From positions 2,148,657 through 2,212,656 of the forward strand of contig JACTAT010000039.1 of NCBI GenBank assembly GCA_014526335.1: 64,000 nucleotides of DNA. Reading direction: 5' to 3'. Positions 31,641 through 40,869 of this stretch are shown in pieces. The notes under the pieces are model-generated. The model worked only from the letters and a program-made list of their open reading frames with translations. It had not been told where the DNA came from and ran no database searches. Each line of letters opens with the position of its first letter. The stretch's first letter is position 1. Origin of the DNA: Chrysaora quinquecirrha (lineage: Eukaryota > Cnidaria > Scyphozoa > Semaeostomeae > Pelagiidae). Position numbers and translations under genes: made by a program.

Positions 31641-33540
31641 GTTTGTGATGTTACAAAATCTATACCTTGCCAAGTCTGTAATTGCCTGATTGATAAAAGG
31701 TGGTCCCGACTGCAACCATGCCAGTCTGCTAACCTTGTAGATTGTAATAAAGGCTTATTTCTATTCACAAAACTACCATAAAACGAACTTCTAAATTTAG
31801 CTTTTAACGCAAATTTTACGTGTCCTTGCCAAAAATCATGCACAGATGTTAGAAGCTATAAAATTCTAGAGACTTTAGACCTTTGCAAATTGCTTTTGTC
31901 TGAGCATGATCCCTTATTTGATAAAGACATTGACAGTCATAAAACCTTTCATTACAACTTTGATTATTATGCAAATCATGAGTTTCATAAACTAACTGAA
32001 AATTTGGGCATGCCTGATGGGGGAGAAAGACTCCGCTTACTTCACACAAACATATCATCTTCACTAGGCAATCTTTATGACTTAGAAAGTCTCTTCGTTG
32101 ACGGTAACTTTGATTTCGATTTCATTGCACTAAGGGATACTTGGCATACTAAGTCAAACAATGTTAGATTTGATAACCTGTATATTCTTGGTTTTCATTC
32201 ATATAAGGGAATTCAAGGCAGCCGTAAAAATTGAGGATGTGGGCTTTTCATAACAGATAATTTGAAGTTTCATGTTCAAAATGATATCTGCAAAGCCTTG
32301 AAATCAGATAACTGTGAATATGAGGCGTTGTGGGCTGAAATTGAGAACAATAATGATGCTGACTTTATCTTGGTGGTCATTTACAATCACCCTCGCAGAG
32401 ATCTTAGGCAATTCTCAGAGTATATGTCTGCTACTTAAAAAAACTTAGCAAAGAAAAAAAATGATCATTTCTAGTGATTTCATTCTTCACTTGTTGACAT
32501 TTCAAAATAAATCAGTTGTAGAAGACTTCTTGAACTACATGTTATCCAATTTCTTTCAACTGTGAATTTTATAACCAACAAGATTTTCGGAAAATTAAAG
32601 ACCCTCCCTAATTGATAATATTTTTATAACCTCAATTGAAATAACGCATGGAGTGGGAATTTAATTGCAAAAATTTTACATCATATGCCTAACTTTCTTG
32701 TGCTTGATGAAGCAATTAGAAATAGTCCAAAACCAGAATTTAAAAGAAACTTAAGAATTTTGATGAACCTGGGTATGTCTCTGATATCAAATCAAAAGAG
32801 GTCCTACCAGAAATACACTTGGCCATCAATCTAGAAAGAAAATTTGACCACTTTCAAGATAGTATACTTAGTTCTATCAATGTACCTGCACCTTTTAAGA
32901 AGGTCTCTAAAAGAGAAGCTAAGCTAAGGAGAAAGCCAAGGATAACTGGAGAAATTTAGTAAAAATCATCTATGCAAGCGATTTTAGAAAAAACAAGACA
33001 TATTTTGGTATCAACGCCACAAATATTACAGGGATATGTTGAACCATCTATTAAGAAAAAGCAAACGATATAATTTCAAGGAAAATTTTATGAATTGCAA
33101 AAATAACACAAAGAAAATCTGGATGGGAATAACCGATCTATTAGGAAAGTTGTCTAAGAAAACATCAAATGCTAAATCTTTAGAATTTGACAATAACATT
33201 GTGTGTAATCAGAAAAGATTTGCCAACAAATTTTTCACTGGAATAGCCAACAAATTTAGTAAAGAAATAAGGAAAAACAATAAAAAAATTCACATACTAC
33301 CTAGACCATCTTCAATCAAATAGCCTGTTTCTCAATCCTGTTTCTCAATCCTGTTTCAGATTTTGAAGTTAGTGATCAAATTAGTAATTTAGATGCCAAA
33401 AAGTCAACAGATGCATATGATATCCTAATCAAGACAATAAAAATAATTAAAGATCAAATTGTAGGACCATTGACAATACTAATAAATGATTCATTTTCTA
33501 CAGGTTGTTGCCCAACACTATTAAAGTATGAGTAAATTAT
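31640..33540 (+). pseudogene. LINE ORF2 5' part: PHD-like finger, endonuclease, RT start
   Basis: CQVCNCLIDKRWSRLQPC is a PHD-like cysteine cluster (31670-31730). The endonuclease begins with LLHTNISSSLGNLYDLESLF and IALRDTWHT (32030-32150) and continues CGLFITDNLKFH after a stop. The region 32700-33320 is the linker (FDEPGYVSDIK; LEFDNNIVCNQKRFANKFF). 33360-33540 shows the RT entry block with NLDAKKSTDAYDILIK and PLTILINDSF. The RT palm is lacking. Stops at several sites show that it is dead. It is the 5' part of a LINE cut near 33540, and is not the same element as the RT at 44333. Confidence 0.65.
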
Positions 33541-33810
33541 CTGTATATACCAAAATAGGGATCGCATTAGAGAAAATTTTGTACGGATTTGTTTGAGCAG
33601 GTTGTGTGAGCCTCCGAGAAGCGGTTTCTCCATGATTCTGCTACCTGTAGGGTAGGAGGGGCCATCGCCTTTGCTTTAACCCCTATCTGCTGCAGTCTCT
33701 GGGGTAAAAGGGGCTAACCCTTCTTTGATGTGCGTCTTGGGGCCTGTTTGAACAATCAACTGATTGCTTTCAGTAGGAGGATTATCACTGTAGGAGGATT
33801 ATCACAACAA
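33541..33810. other. No recognised gene
   Basis: Relatively GC-rich for this window (about 33600-33750), with GTAGGAGGATTATCAC duplicated at 33773-33804. It could be the 5' flank of the SINE-like unit. Confidence 0.4.
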
Positions 33811-33885
33811 GGCATCGTAGCTCAGTCGATAAGCAGAGTGTCTCGTGAGCCATTATGCGTAGTCAGGAGTTTGACTCCCCTGGGA
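33811..33885 (+). ncRNA. tRNA-like sequence, probable SINE head
   Basis: GGCATCG precedes TAGCTCAGTCGATAAGC, which fits a Pol III A box/D arm. About 40 bp later GGAGTTTGACTCC fits a T arm and B box (consensus GGTTCGANTCC). The acceptor and anticodon stems do not pair well enough for a functional tRNA, and an A/T-rich tail follows. The best reading is a tRNA-derived SINE or decayed tRNA. Confidence 0.5.
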
Positions 33886-34084
33886 AGAAAATATTTTCCT
33901 TTCAAAATTTTTTTATTTCTGTGATTTTCGTGTTGAAAATGTTGTCAAAAGGCCGAGCAAACATCCTGTAACAAAAATTTACTTTCTGTATAATTTCTAA
34001 CTTTGTAAGACATTATTTTTCAAGGTGTTTTGCTTTTCCCTTCCATAAATATTAGGACTATTAGGAGATTATTGTCTTACTGAG

Positions 34085-34165
34085 CAGTACGGCTGTCCAG
34101 CCGTATGATTAAATACTTGCCTACTACCCTGAATGGCTGGAGTTCAAATCCTTTGAAGGGCAAAT
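34085..34165 (+). ncRNA. Second tRNA-like sequence (SINE-like)
   Basis: CCGTATGATTAAATAC resembles the A-box region of Ser/Leu-type tRNAs (GAGTGGTTAAGGC), ACTTGCCTACTA fits an anticodon arm, and GAGTTCAAATCC matches a B box. The variable region and acceptor pairing are poor. It is distinct in sequence from the copy at 33811. Confidence 0.45.
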
Positions 34166-34783
34166 TCTTGGTGTTTTTTTATCTAAAAAGTTTACAATTC
34201 TTTGTAATGTTTTTGTGATTTAACTAGTTTACAAAACTAGAAGGCTTTCTGCAATGACTCAATTCTTTAGATCTATTTCTTTTCAATTATAAATTTATTT
34301 TCAATTTCTCTCTCAACACTAAACTTTCATTTTCATTTGGTATTTTTTTTCAATTTTAATTGCATCTTTGATTTTAATTTAGAATTTCATTGCAATCTTA
34401 ACATTACGTTCAACTATGATATCTGTTTAAACAGCTGAATATTAAGAACAGTACCAAAATTTATTTTAATTAAAGATTAATTTTCACTTGTTTACGAACA
34501 TTAAAGGCTAATATGAAGATGAATTAAGATGAAAATGAAGTGTGTACTGAACAGGGTTTGCTGAAAGTGAGTCGTAACTAATTGCTGTTTTCTACTATTA
34601 GCCTAAGGTAGTAGTCAAAATATATGGATAGTTTTTCTGTTGGTGAGCCACACCCAGAAATTGTAGGTCTGCCAGGGGTATCTTTTCTGTTTAGTTTTGG
34701 CAGCATGAAAAAAATTGTTCTTCTTGCATTTGAATTAGGTGAAGGGTATGTATAGAGATATATCCCTATAGTATACAAATGTG
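34166..34783. other. No recognised gene
   Basis: Strongly AT-rich, with several oligo-T runs. Nothing else seen. Confidence 0.5.
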
Positions 34784-35290
34784 CTAGAAAGTAACGTCTT
34801 GTGATGCTGTCTCGCTTGTTTTGTCTGTGGGGTGTTCTTCATAATATTTTTCATCATTTAGTTGTTTATAGGCCTCTTTGAGGGACAAATCGTTAGGCCA
34901 AAGACAAATTTTACTGCCTTTGTCAGCACGGCAGATTGTAACATATTTTTGAGTTGCAAAGTTTCTGAGAGTGTCTTTTTCATATTTAGAATGATTGTTC
35001 CCTTGATCAATCATCAAAAGGTCGTGTATATATTTCTCATATCTTGTTCTACTGTGTTTAACAGTAAGAGGGTTTCATTATCTTCTTTTTTAGGCTCGCA
35101 ACTCAAATTAAGTTTGAATGGTGTATAAGGTTTCTGAGAGGTGTGGGTTTTAGTGTATTAATAAAAGGCAACCCTTTATTTAGAAGTCTTATTTGTGTAC
35201 TATCCAATTTAATATTACTCATATCGAGTATTTTATTATTATCATTATTTGAGATATATCTTTCTGCTTCTCTCAATAGATATTGCGTGT
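34784..35290 (-). pseudogene. Penelope-like RT N-terminal fragment
   Basis: From 35290 downward: REAERYISNNDNNKILDMS, IKLDSTQIRLLNKGLPFI, a degraded segment, then TICRADKGSKICLWPNDL, KEAYKQLNDEKYYEE. 'LL.KGL.FI' followed by 'I.RADKG...' is the N-terminal block order of RTs in Penelope-like elements with GIY-YIG domains. The catalytic palm is missing. It may be related to the fragment at 21690, but the two overlap no common segment. Confidence 0.55.
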
Positions 35291-35599
35291 GGTGGTTGTA
35301 CAGAGTTTTGGTTTTTTCTTAATTTTCTTTTCTGACCAATTATTGTGTGCAAAATGGTTATTTTATTGCATTTGGTGTGAATAGTAGTAATATCTGTAGA
35401 TCAAAAAGCATCTATTAAGACGAAATCAAGGGACCATAAAGGCAGTATGAAAAAGGAAGGCAAAAAATTAAATGTAGAATTTTTTATCAAATCTATATTT
35501 GTGTGTATTTATCTCTTTAACAAATAAGGATTTTGTCTTCTTGCCCTTTTGTTTTCTACATGAGAGTTATTTCTGTTTACACTTTTTTTAAAGAAGCAA

Positions 35600-36291
35600 C
35601 TTGAATTTTGTCTAGCCCTCTAAGTTGCTTAAAATTTTAGACATTTCAGCCCTCAAAGTTGCTTAAAAGTTGCTTAACAGTTTTTGTACCTAACAGCCAC
35701 CCCTGATCTCACGGGTCAAAACCATTAGCTGTTAGGCCAACAACATGACTTTTGGAAACAGTACTTTAGGTGGAAAACGTTAGCTAAAGAAATTCAACAT
35801 GGCAAACAAAAAGACAAACAATTTCCTAACAACAAGAAAGGGTACGCGCAATTTTTTTGATAAGCAACTTCACTCGGTCCTAGTTCAAAACATTGCTCAT
35901 TTTTTTTTCTTTTTATGGCCACCTTTTAATAGTAAAATTTGCTTAGGAGTTGCTTAATTTTAACTGTATCTCTTTGCCATAAGAATAGTATAGAGGCTAG
36001 AAAAACGGCAAAATTTAAAATTGCACTTAAATGACTGGAGTAATTTCTCCCTGCTGATATTGTTACCATTAGAGACTTTATGATAGTTAAATGGAAACCC
36101 CTCAATAAAATGCCTCACTTAATGAGAAAGACTCTGTTGATATGCGAGTTTTGACAACAAATGAATGGAAATAACTTATGTTGATCAATCCTCGATTGCT
36201 TGCAGTGATATTAATTATCAAAAATTAAAAATTTTTCTTAGGTTTTTTTCCTTTGGTACTATAAATTGCTAAAAATTTTACACCGTTTATA
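35600..36291 (+). repeat. AT-rich dispersed repeat, left part (split by 36292-39761)
   Basis: Contains GCCCTCAAAGTTGCTTAA motifs, CTTAATTTTAACTG and AATGAATGGAA...TTGCTTGCAGTGAT. It continues beyond the nested element at 39764-39930 (GCTTATAAAAAACTGTGTGTATAAG). A diverged copy at 57600-58010 has the same landmarks in the same order without the 3.5 kb insertion. Confidence 0.6.
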
Positions 36292-36597
36292 GTGCGGTCC
36301 CTTGTGTTTTCCCGCTGGATTTTCGTGTTAAAATTGATTTTCTCATTTCATGTTGTTTGACTACCATGTGTGAAGATATTCTGAAAGTCTTCGATTTTTT
36401 TGACCACACCTTCCTAGAAAATGACCACGCCCACTTTTGGGCATATGAATTACATCCTTTTCTGCAGTAAATAATGGCTGTTATGTAACTTCTTTGATTT
36501 TCTTGCTTAAAAATGCACAGAAGTTACTACTTTACATCCTTTTGCCATACTTTGCAAAACCAGCCTGATCTACCTTGTTGGCCATGACGACAATCAA

Positions 36598-37755
36598 TGA
36601 AGTCATTTTTCAAAGATAAAAAATCGAAAAAAAAGTTGCTAAAACGTATGAAAATTGATGTAATTCGCTATGTAAGTGCTAGCCATCGACCAAAAATAGT
36701 TTCCCGTGGAAAAAATTCAAGGGGGAGATAGGTGGGAGGGAACAACTTTTCCCTTACCCCGCCCAGTCGTGTGAAATATGCCTGAGGTTGATTCTAAAGT
36801 TGAGAAAAGACTGTAAAATAACCTTTCAGCCTCAATTTAAGGTGGTGGAACCAGCGTCATGCCACAAGACTGCTGCACACTGTATACTGACTGTGTGAAA
36901 GATGGTGAAAGAAACAACGAAAAAAATGCAAAGAAACAAAACAAAAATTTGAATAGTTTCATGGAGTAGAAAACATAGAGCAGAAATGTTTATGCCGCTG
37001 ACCAAACGGCTCTTGCGCCTGCAAGGAAGGGTCAAAATGGAGGGAGGAGGGAGGGGCAAAGAATCTTTTCGCCACAGGAACCCAACAGCGTGATCAGGCA
37101 TCTTAGAATGCACAAAGTGAAAAGGGTGGCCATGATGCTGTAGACTTAGGAGGTGGCTACAGTCAAGTGACGTTTCATGGAGATCTGTAGGGTTTAAGTG
37201 GTAAATAAATGCTTATATTTCAACAGCAGGGAAGACTGTTTTTACAGCGAAATTTCTGGAAATGTAAATTAATGATATCTCAAAAACTGTACCCTGCCAC
37301 AAGATGAATTTTTGAAATGGAATGGACTTCATATCTTTTTGCACCAAGCAATGTAGATGGTTCAAGTAACCTGGAAGACGATTGGTTACCTGGATTATGA
37401 CTATAAACTATTCAAATTTTTGTTTTGTTTTGTTTCAATTTTTGTCCATTTATTTCTTTGACACAGACTACTGCCTTTACTTATGTATATAAGTAGCAGC
37501 CTTGAAAGTTATTTTAAAGTGGAAAGTTATTTTAAAGTCCTTGGGCATATTTCACATGACTGGGCGGGGTAAGGTGATAGTGTTCCCTCCAACCTATTTT
37601 CCCCTTGTAGGCCTCCTTTTAATTTTTTTCACTGGAAACTTTATTTGGTTGATGGCTAGCACTTGCATACCAAATTACATCCATTTTCATACGTTTTAGC
37701 CAAATATTTAACTTTTTATCAATTTTTATCATTGAAAAATGACGTCATCGGTCAT
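36598..37755. repeat. Internal inverted-repeat pair, ~245 bp arms
   Basis: 36598-36838 and 37495-37755 are inverted copies: GCTAAAACGTATGAAAAT, GTGCTAGCCATC and TTACCCCGCCCAGT recur as complements. Identity looks about 80 percent. The ~655 bp spacer has no gene. The structure could fold into a long hairpin. Confidence 0.75.
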
Positions 37756-37846
37756 GTGATTTTGAGGCCCTAACTTAAAATGCCCAAAGCAGATTCGTAA
37801 TCTCCGTATTCGATTTAGTTACAAACAACTTTTAAAGTTGAGGCTA

Positions 37847-38073
37847 CAATCCTCGCCAAAAAGGCTGGGACACTTCGAACTTTTGTAAAATTCTCGCTCT
37901 AAAGACGCATACCCCCTCCCCCCGACTCAATGTTGGTGAAATCGATGTTGACAGTGGTCCCAACATTGAGTCGGGGGGGGGGTCTTATTACCCAAATATG
38001 TTGCAATGGGACGGGGTTTTTAAGGTAAAACATACTTATAACATACTGTCCCCAATATTTTTGACGAGGATTG
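37847..38073 (+). mobile_element. Small MITE, copy 1 (227 bp), with internal palindrome
   Basis: Begins CAATCCTCGCCAAAAA and ends TTTTTGACGAGGATTG (terminal inverted repeats). The centre holds CCCGACTCAATGTTGG and its complement CCAACATTGAGTCGGG about 25 bp apart, bordered by C and G runs. It differs from copy 2 by a ~9 bp duplication (ACATACTTATAACATACTG). Confidence 0.75.
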
Positions 38074-39177
38074 TCTGAGCAAGAGCAGAAATCTAAAATT
38101 GTGTTTTTCTCAAGAATGGAAAGACTCAAAAGGCTTAAGTGATGTTTATTGTAAATAGGAGGAATGACTTTATATTTTTGGGGGCTTTGGGGGGTCAGGG
38201 CCAAAATTTTGCAAAATGTGAAAATTCATTGAAAAGTGAAGGAATCCTTTGAAAAAGGCCGTAATTCACTTTCCAACATCGCAAAATCATAAGAGGCAAC
38301 GGTACACATTTTTCAGCTGCAGAAGCAATACCTTTATCATTCAAATGCATCTTTAGAACCGTTCTGTAGACCACAATTCAAGCGATCGTCTGCCGCTCGG
38401 AGGAGAGAGCTTGACATGTAAGAAACTGACAGTTCTCCATCATTTTCTACCGCATAAAAGTGGAATAACTCAAGTCCAAATAATTTTCCCATACTTCTCG
38501 CTATCCGACAATACATTTCTGGGGGTATTTCATGTTATAAAATAATTTTCCCTTTTTGTCATTCCTTCTGAGTTCGTTTTCTGACAGTTCTCCACTCTCT
38601 TTAGTAAGTAAACAATACAGCTGGTGAAAACCTATCTTTAAAAACAGGTGGAGAACTGTGAGAAATATACTTTGCCATGCATTGGCAGTCGAAGTCTGTT
38701 GAAAATCTTAAAGTAGACATGAAATAATACAGAATTACAAAGTTACAAGTGCAGCCTTTCAAGCAACGAGGAGATATTTACATTTGAAGATGGAGAACTG
38801 TGGGGGGAACTGTGTGGAGAACTGTAGAACTTGGCATCCCGCTTGGTTGCTTCTTATTCAAATTCGCAGTCCATCAAATAACAATGCCAATTATGCTTAC
38901 TTTAGCATTCTTCCGTTCTCTGTTGTGAAGATCAACAACACTTGAAAGCAAGTACATCATGCCTGCATAATTCGTTTCATTTTCTGCATTTCGTAATAAC
39001 TCACTGCTAAACAGTGGAGTCAGTTTATGAGCTTTGATGAAAAGTTTTCAGTTTATAGTTAGATTCGTCTCGAGACAACATAATGCAGACTGTTTTATGT
39101 AAATTTACAACCCTCCCGTTACTGTTTAAAACAGAATTTCTGACCTTCTGTTTTGCTGTGGTTACTCAAAATTCAGG
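38074..39177. other. Interior of the TA-flanked element; AGTTCTCC motifs
   Basis: No gene. GACAGTTCTCC (38428, 38584) and its complement GGAGAACTGT (about 38650, 38794, 38817) recur in both orientations. Confidence 0.5.
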
Positions 39178-39394
39178 CAATCCTCGCCAAAAAGGCTGGG
39201 ACACTTCGAACTTTTGTAAAATTCTCGCTCTAAAGACGCATACCCCCTCCCCCCGACTCAATGTTGGTGAAATCGATGTTGACAGTGGTCCCAACATTGA
39301 GTCGGGGGGGGGGGTCTTATTACCCAAATATGTTGCAATGGGATGGGGTTTTTAAGGTAAAACATACTGTCCCCAATATTTTTGACGAGGATTG
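39178..39394 (+). mobile_element. Small MITE, copy 2 (217 bp)
   Basis: Nearly identical to 37847-38073 in the same orientation, with the same CAATCCTCG/CGAGGATTG ends and central palindrome. The two copies lie 1.1 kb apart in the TA-flanked element. Confidence 0.75.
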
Positions 39395-40317
39395 TAGGTA
39401 TCTCCTTAGGATTTTTGGAATAATTCATTTTCATTTTAATAGTAATTATACATGATACGCCTTTCAGCTCAAAAATAATAACAAAATATTAGAAAACCTT
39501 ATAATAATATTTATTCCCTGTCTATTATATTCTTATCCCAGTGAACCCTTTTTTCTAGAAATGGTTGTGATTTGATCAGCACGTCATTGTTGATGACATC
39601 ATTATTTTGAAATCACGAAAGCAGAGAAAAGATTATGTTTAGAAATTCAAAGACCAATTCCATTAAAAAGAGCATGCTTTGAAGTATAAAATTCAGTTAA
39701 AGTTTTGATTTTAACACGAAAATCCAGCGGGAACTGTATATCCAGACATAAGGGACCGCACTATTAGAACTTTATTGCTTATGAGCAGTTGCTTATAAAA
39801 AACTGTGTGTATAAGCTTGGTTATTTGACTTCTTAGTTGCTTACAGTAATTCAATTAGGCCCTCATGTTGCTTAATGATAAGGTCATTTCAGCCCTAGTT
39901 GCTTATTGAGCGGTTGGTTCTTAGAAAAAGTGTATTTGATATTGGATTCTTATGTGAAAAGCTCTGGCCTCCACCCTTTCACCATTTTGGTATGGACCTC
40001 TTTGTCAGGGGGTCTTTGTTTTGTCATTTCAATACATAGTTCATTGTTTCAATATGATTATTGACCCGCTGTCCCATTTCATTGCTGCATGGTGGTTTCT
40101 CAGTATTTCACACATTGCCTTTGCACATGTGCTCAATGCTTCTCACATTTCATTTTAGAGTTCCCAAGATATAACATTCATATAGTCTATGCCATTTTCT
40201 GGCATCAAGAATTTGGGTTATCACTCAGCTAATATTGATTTCTCCAATTCCACACTTTTGTCTTTTTGGTAGTATGCACTAGTCCTCAAGTTGTGCTTTA
40301 TTATTATTTTAACAAAA
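39395..40317. other. Right end of the TA-flanked element, then repeat remnant; no gene
   Basis: Up to 39761 this is the end of the TA-flanked element. 39764-39930 is the right part of the split AT-rich repeat. The remainder shows no recognisable feature. Confidence 0.5.
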
Positions 40318-40461
40318 ATTAAGTGACCCATCTTTGATCACCGGACCACCCTCGTCACCCATATTTTCAGCTCTTTGGAAGTTCTATATTTATGTGACGT
40401 ATCTCTGATGACCCGATCACCCTGGTAACCCTTTTTTTGCTCTATGGGAGTTTCATATTTA
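40318..40461 (+). repeat. Tandem duplication, ~70 bp unit x2
   Basis: Two diverged copies of a unit running from GTGACSYATCTYTGATSACC through GATCACC, TTTTCAGCTCT or TTTTTGCTCT and GGGAGTTTCATATTT. The second ends at the left terminus of the hAT element. Confidence 0.7.
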
Positions 40462-40564
40462 CAGGGCGTTGCCAGCCCCAAAAGAGTAGGGTTGACAAAA
40501 AGGAGGGAGAATGGGGCCTGTAGGGGGTTCTTGTAAAAATTGCGTGTGGGGGCAGGAGACAGGC

Positions 40565-40695
40565 GTGCCATAGGCACGCTTGCAATGACCGTAGGTCATT
40601 GCCCAATACAGCTGGGGGTCTGGGGGGCGCTGTAAGCCCCCCAGCGGGTCCAGGGCAGAGCCCTGGCAGGGGTCCAGGGGGCGGAGCCCCCGGAA
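40565..40695 (+). repeat. Subterminal array of five GC-rich hairpins
   Basis: Consecutive perfect or near-perfect inverted repeats: GCGTGCCATAGGCACGC, GCAATGACCGTAGGTCATTGC (7-9 bp stems), GGGGGGCGCTGTAAGCCCCCC, CCAGGGCAGAGCCCTGG, GGGGGCGGAGCCCCC. They lie 100-230 bp inside the hAT left end, in strong GC contrast to the AT-rich surroundings. They may be transposase-binding or structure-forming sites. The proline-rich frame across them is an artefact. Confidence 0.8.
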
Positions 40696-40869
40696 GCTCT
40701 CGCAATTTGGCCATCTGTGAGGCCTTAAAATGGCTTAGAATCCAGTAACTACTCTTTCTGCGCAATAATAGAAACACGCATGAAATAAAGAGTCATTCGC
40801 TGAAGATATCATCAGCTTTTTGAAAATTTCACTTGCTAAATACTAAATTTTAAAGTAATTCATCTTGAT

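Larger units (their letters stand above)
36292..39761. mobile_element. 3.47 kb inverted-repeat element flanked by TA
   Basis: Left end GTGCGGTCCCTT and right end AAGGGACCGCAC are inverted. The arms continue with TTCCCGCTGGATTTTCGTG/TTAAAAT in both (about 43 bp; the right arm has an 11 bp insertion). TA flanks both sides (36290-36291, 39762-39763), consistent with a Tc1/mariner-type TA duplication. No transposase frame is present, so it is non-autonomous. It carries two MITE copies and an internal inverted-repeat pair. Confidence 0.7.

Noticed and set aside
37738..37748. CRE-like TGACGTCA motif as a regulatory site (also 29960)
   Set aside because: An 8 bp palindrome is expected by chance at this length and no gene start is adjacent.
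40565..40695. Bacterial contamination, suggested by GC-rich hairpins like rho-independent terminators
   Set aside because: The sequence lies inside a hAT element with a eukaryotic intron-containing transposase, and the flanks are AT-rich TE sequence.
40442..40777. Proline-rich frame with LPGAPPPGPLPGLCPGP
   Set aside because: It is a by-product of the GC-rich hairpin array near the hAT end.
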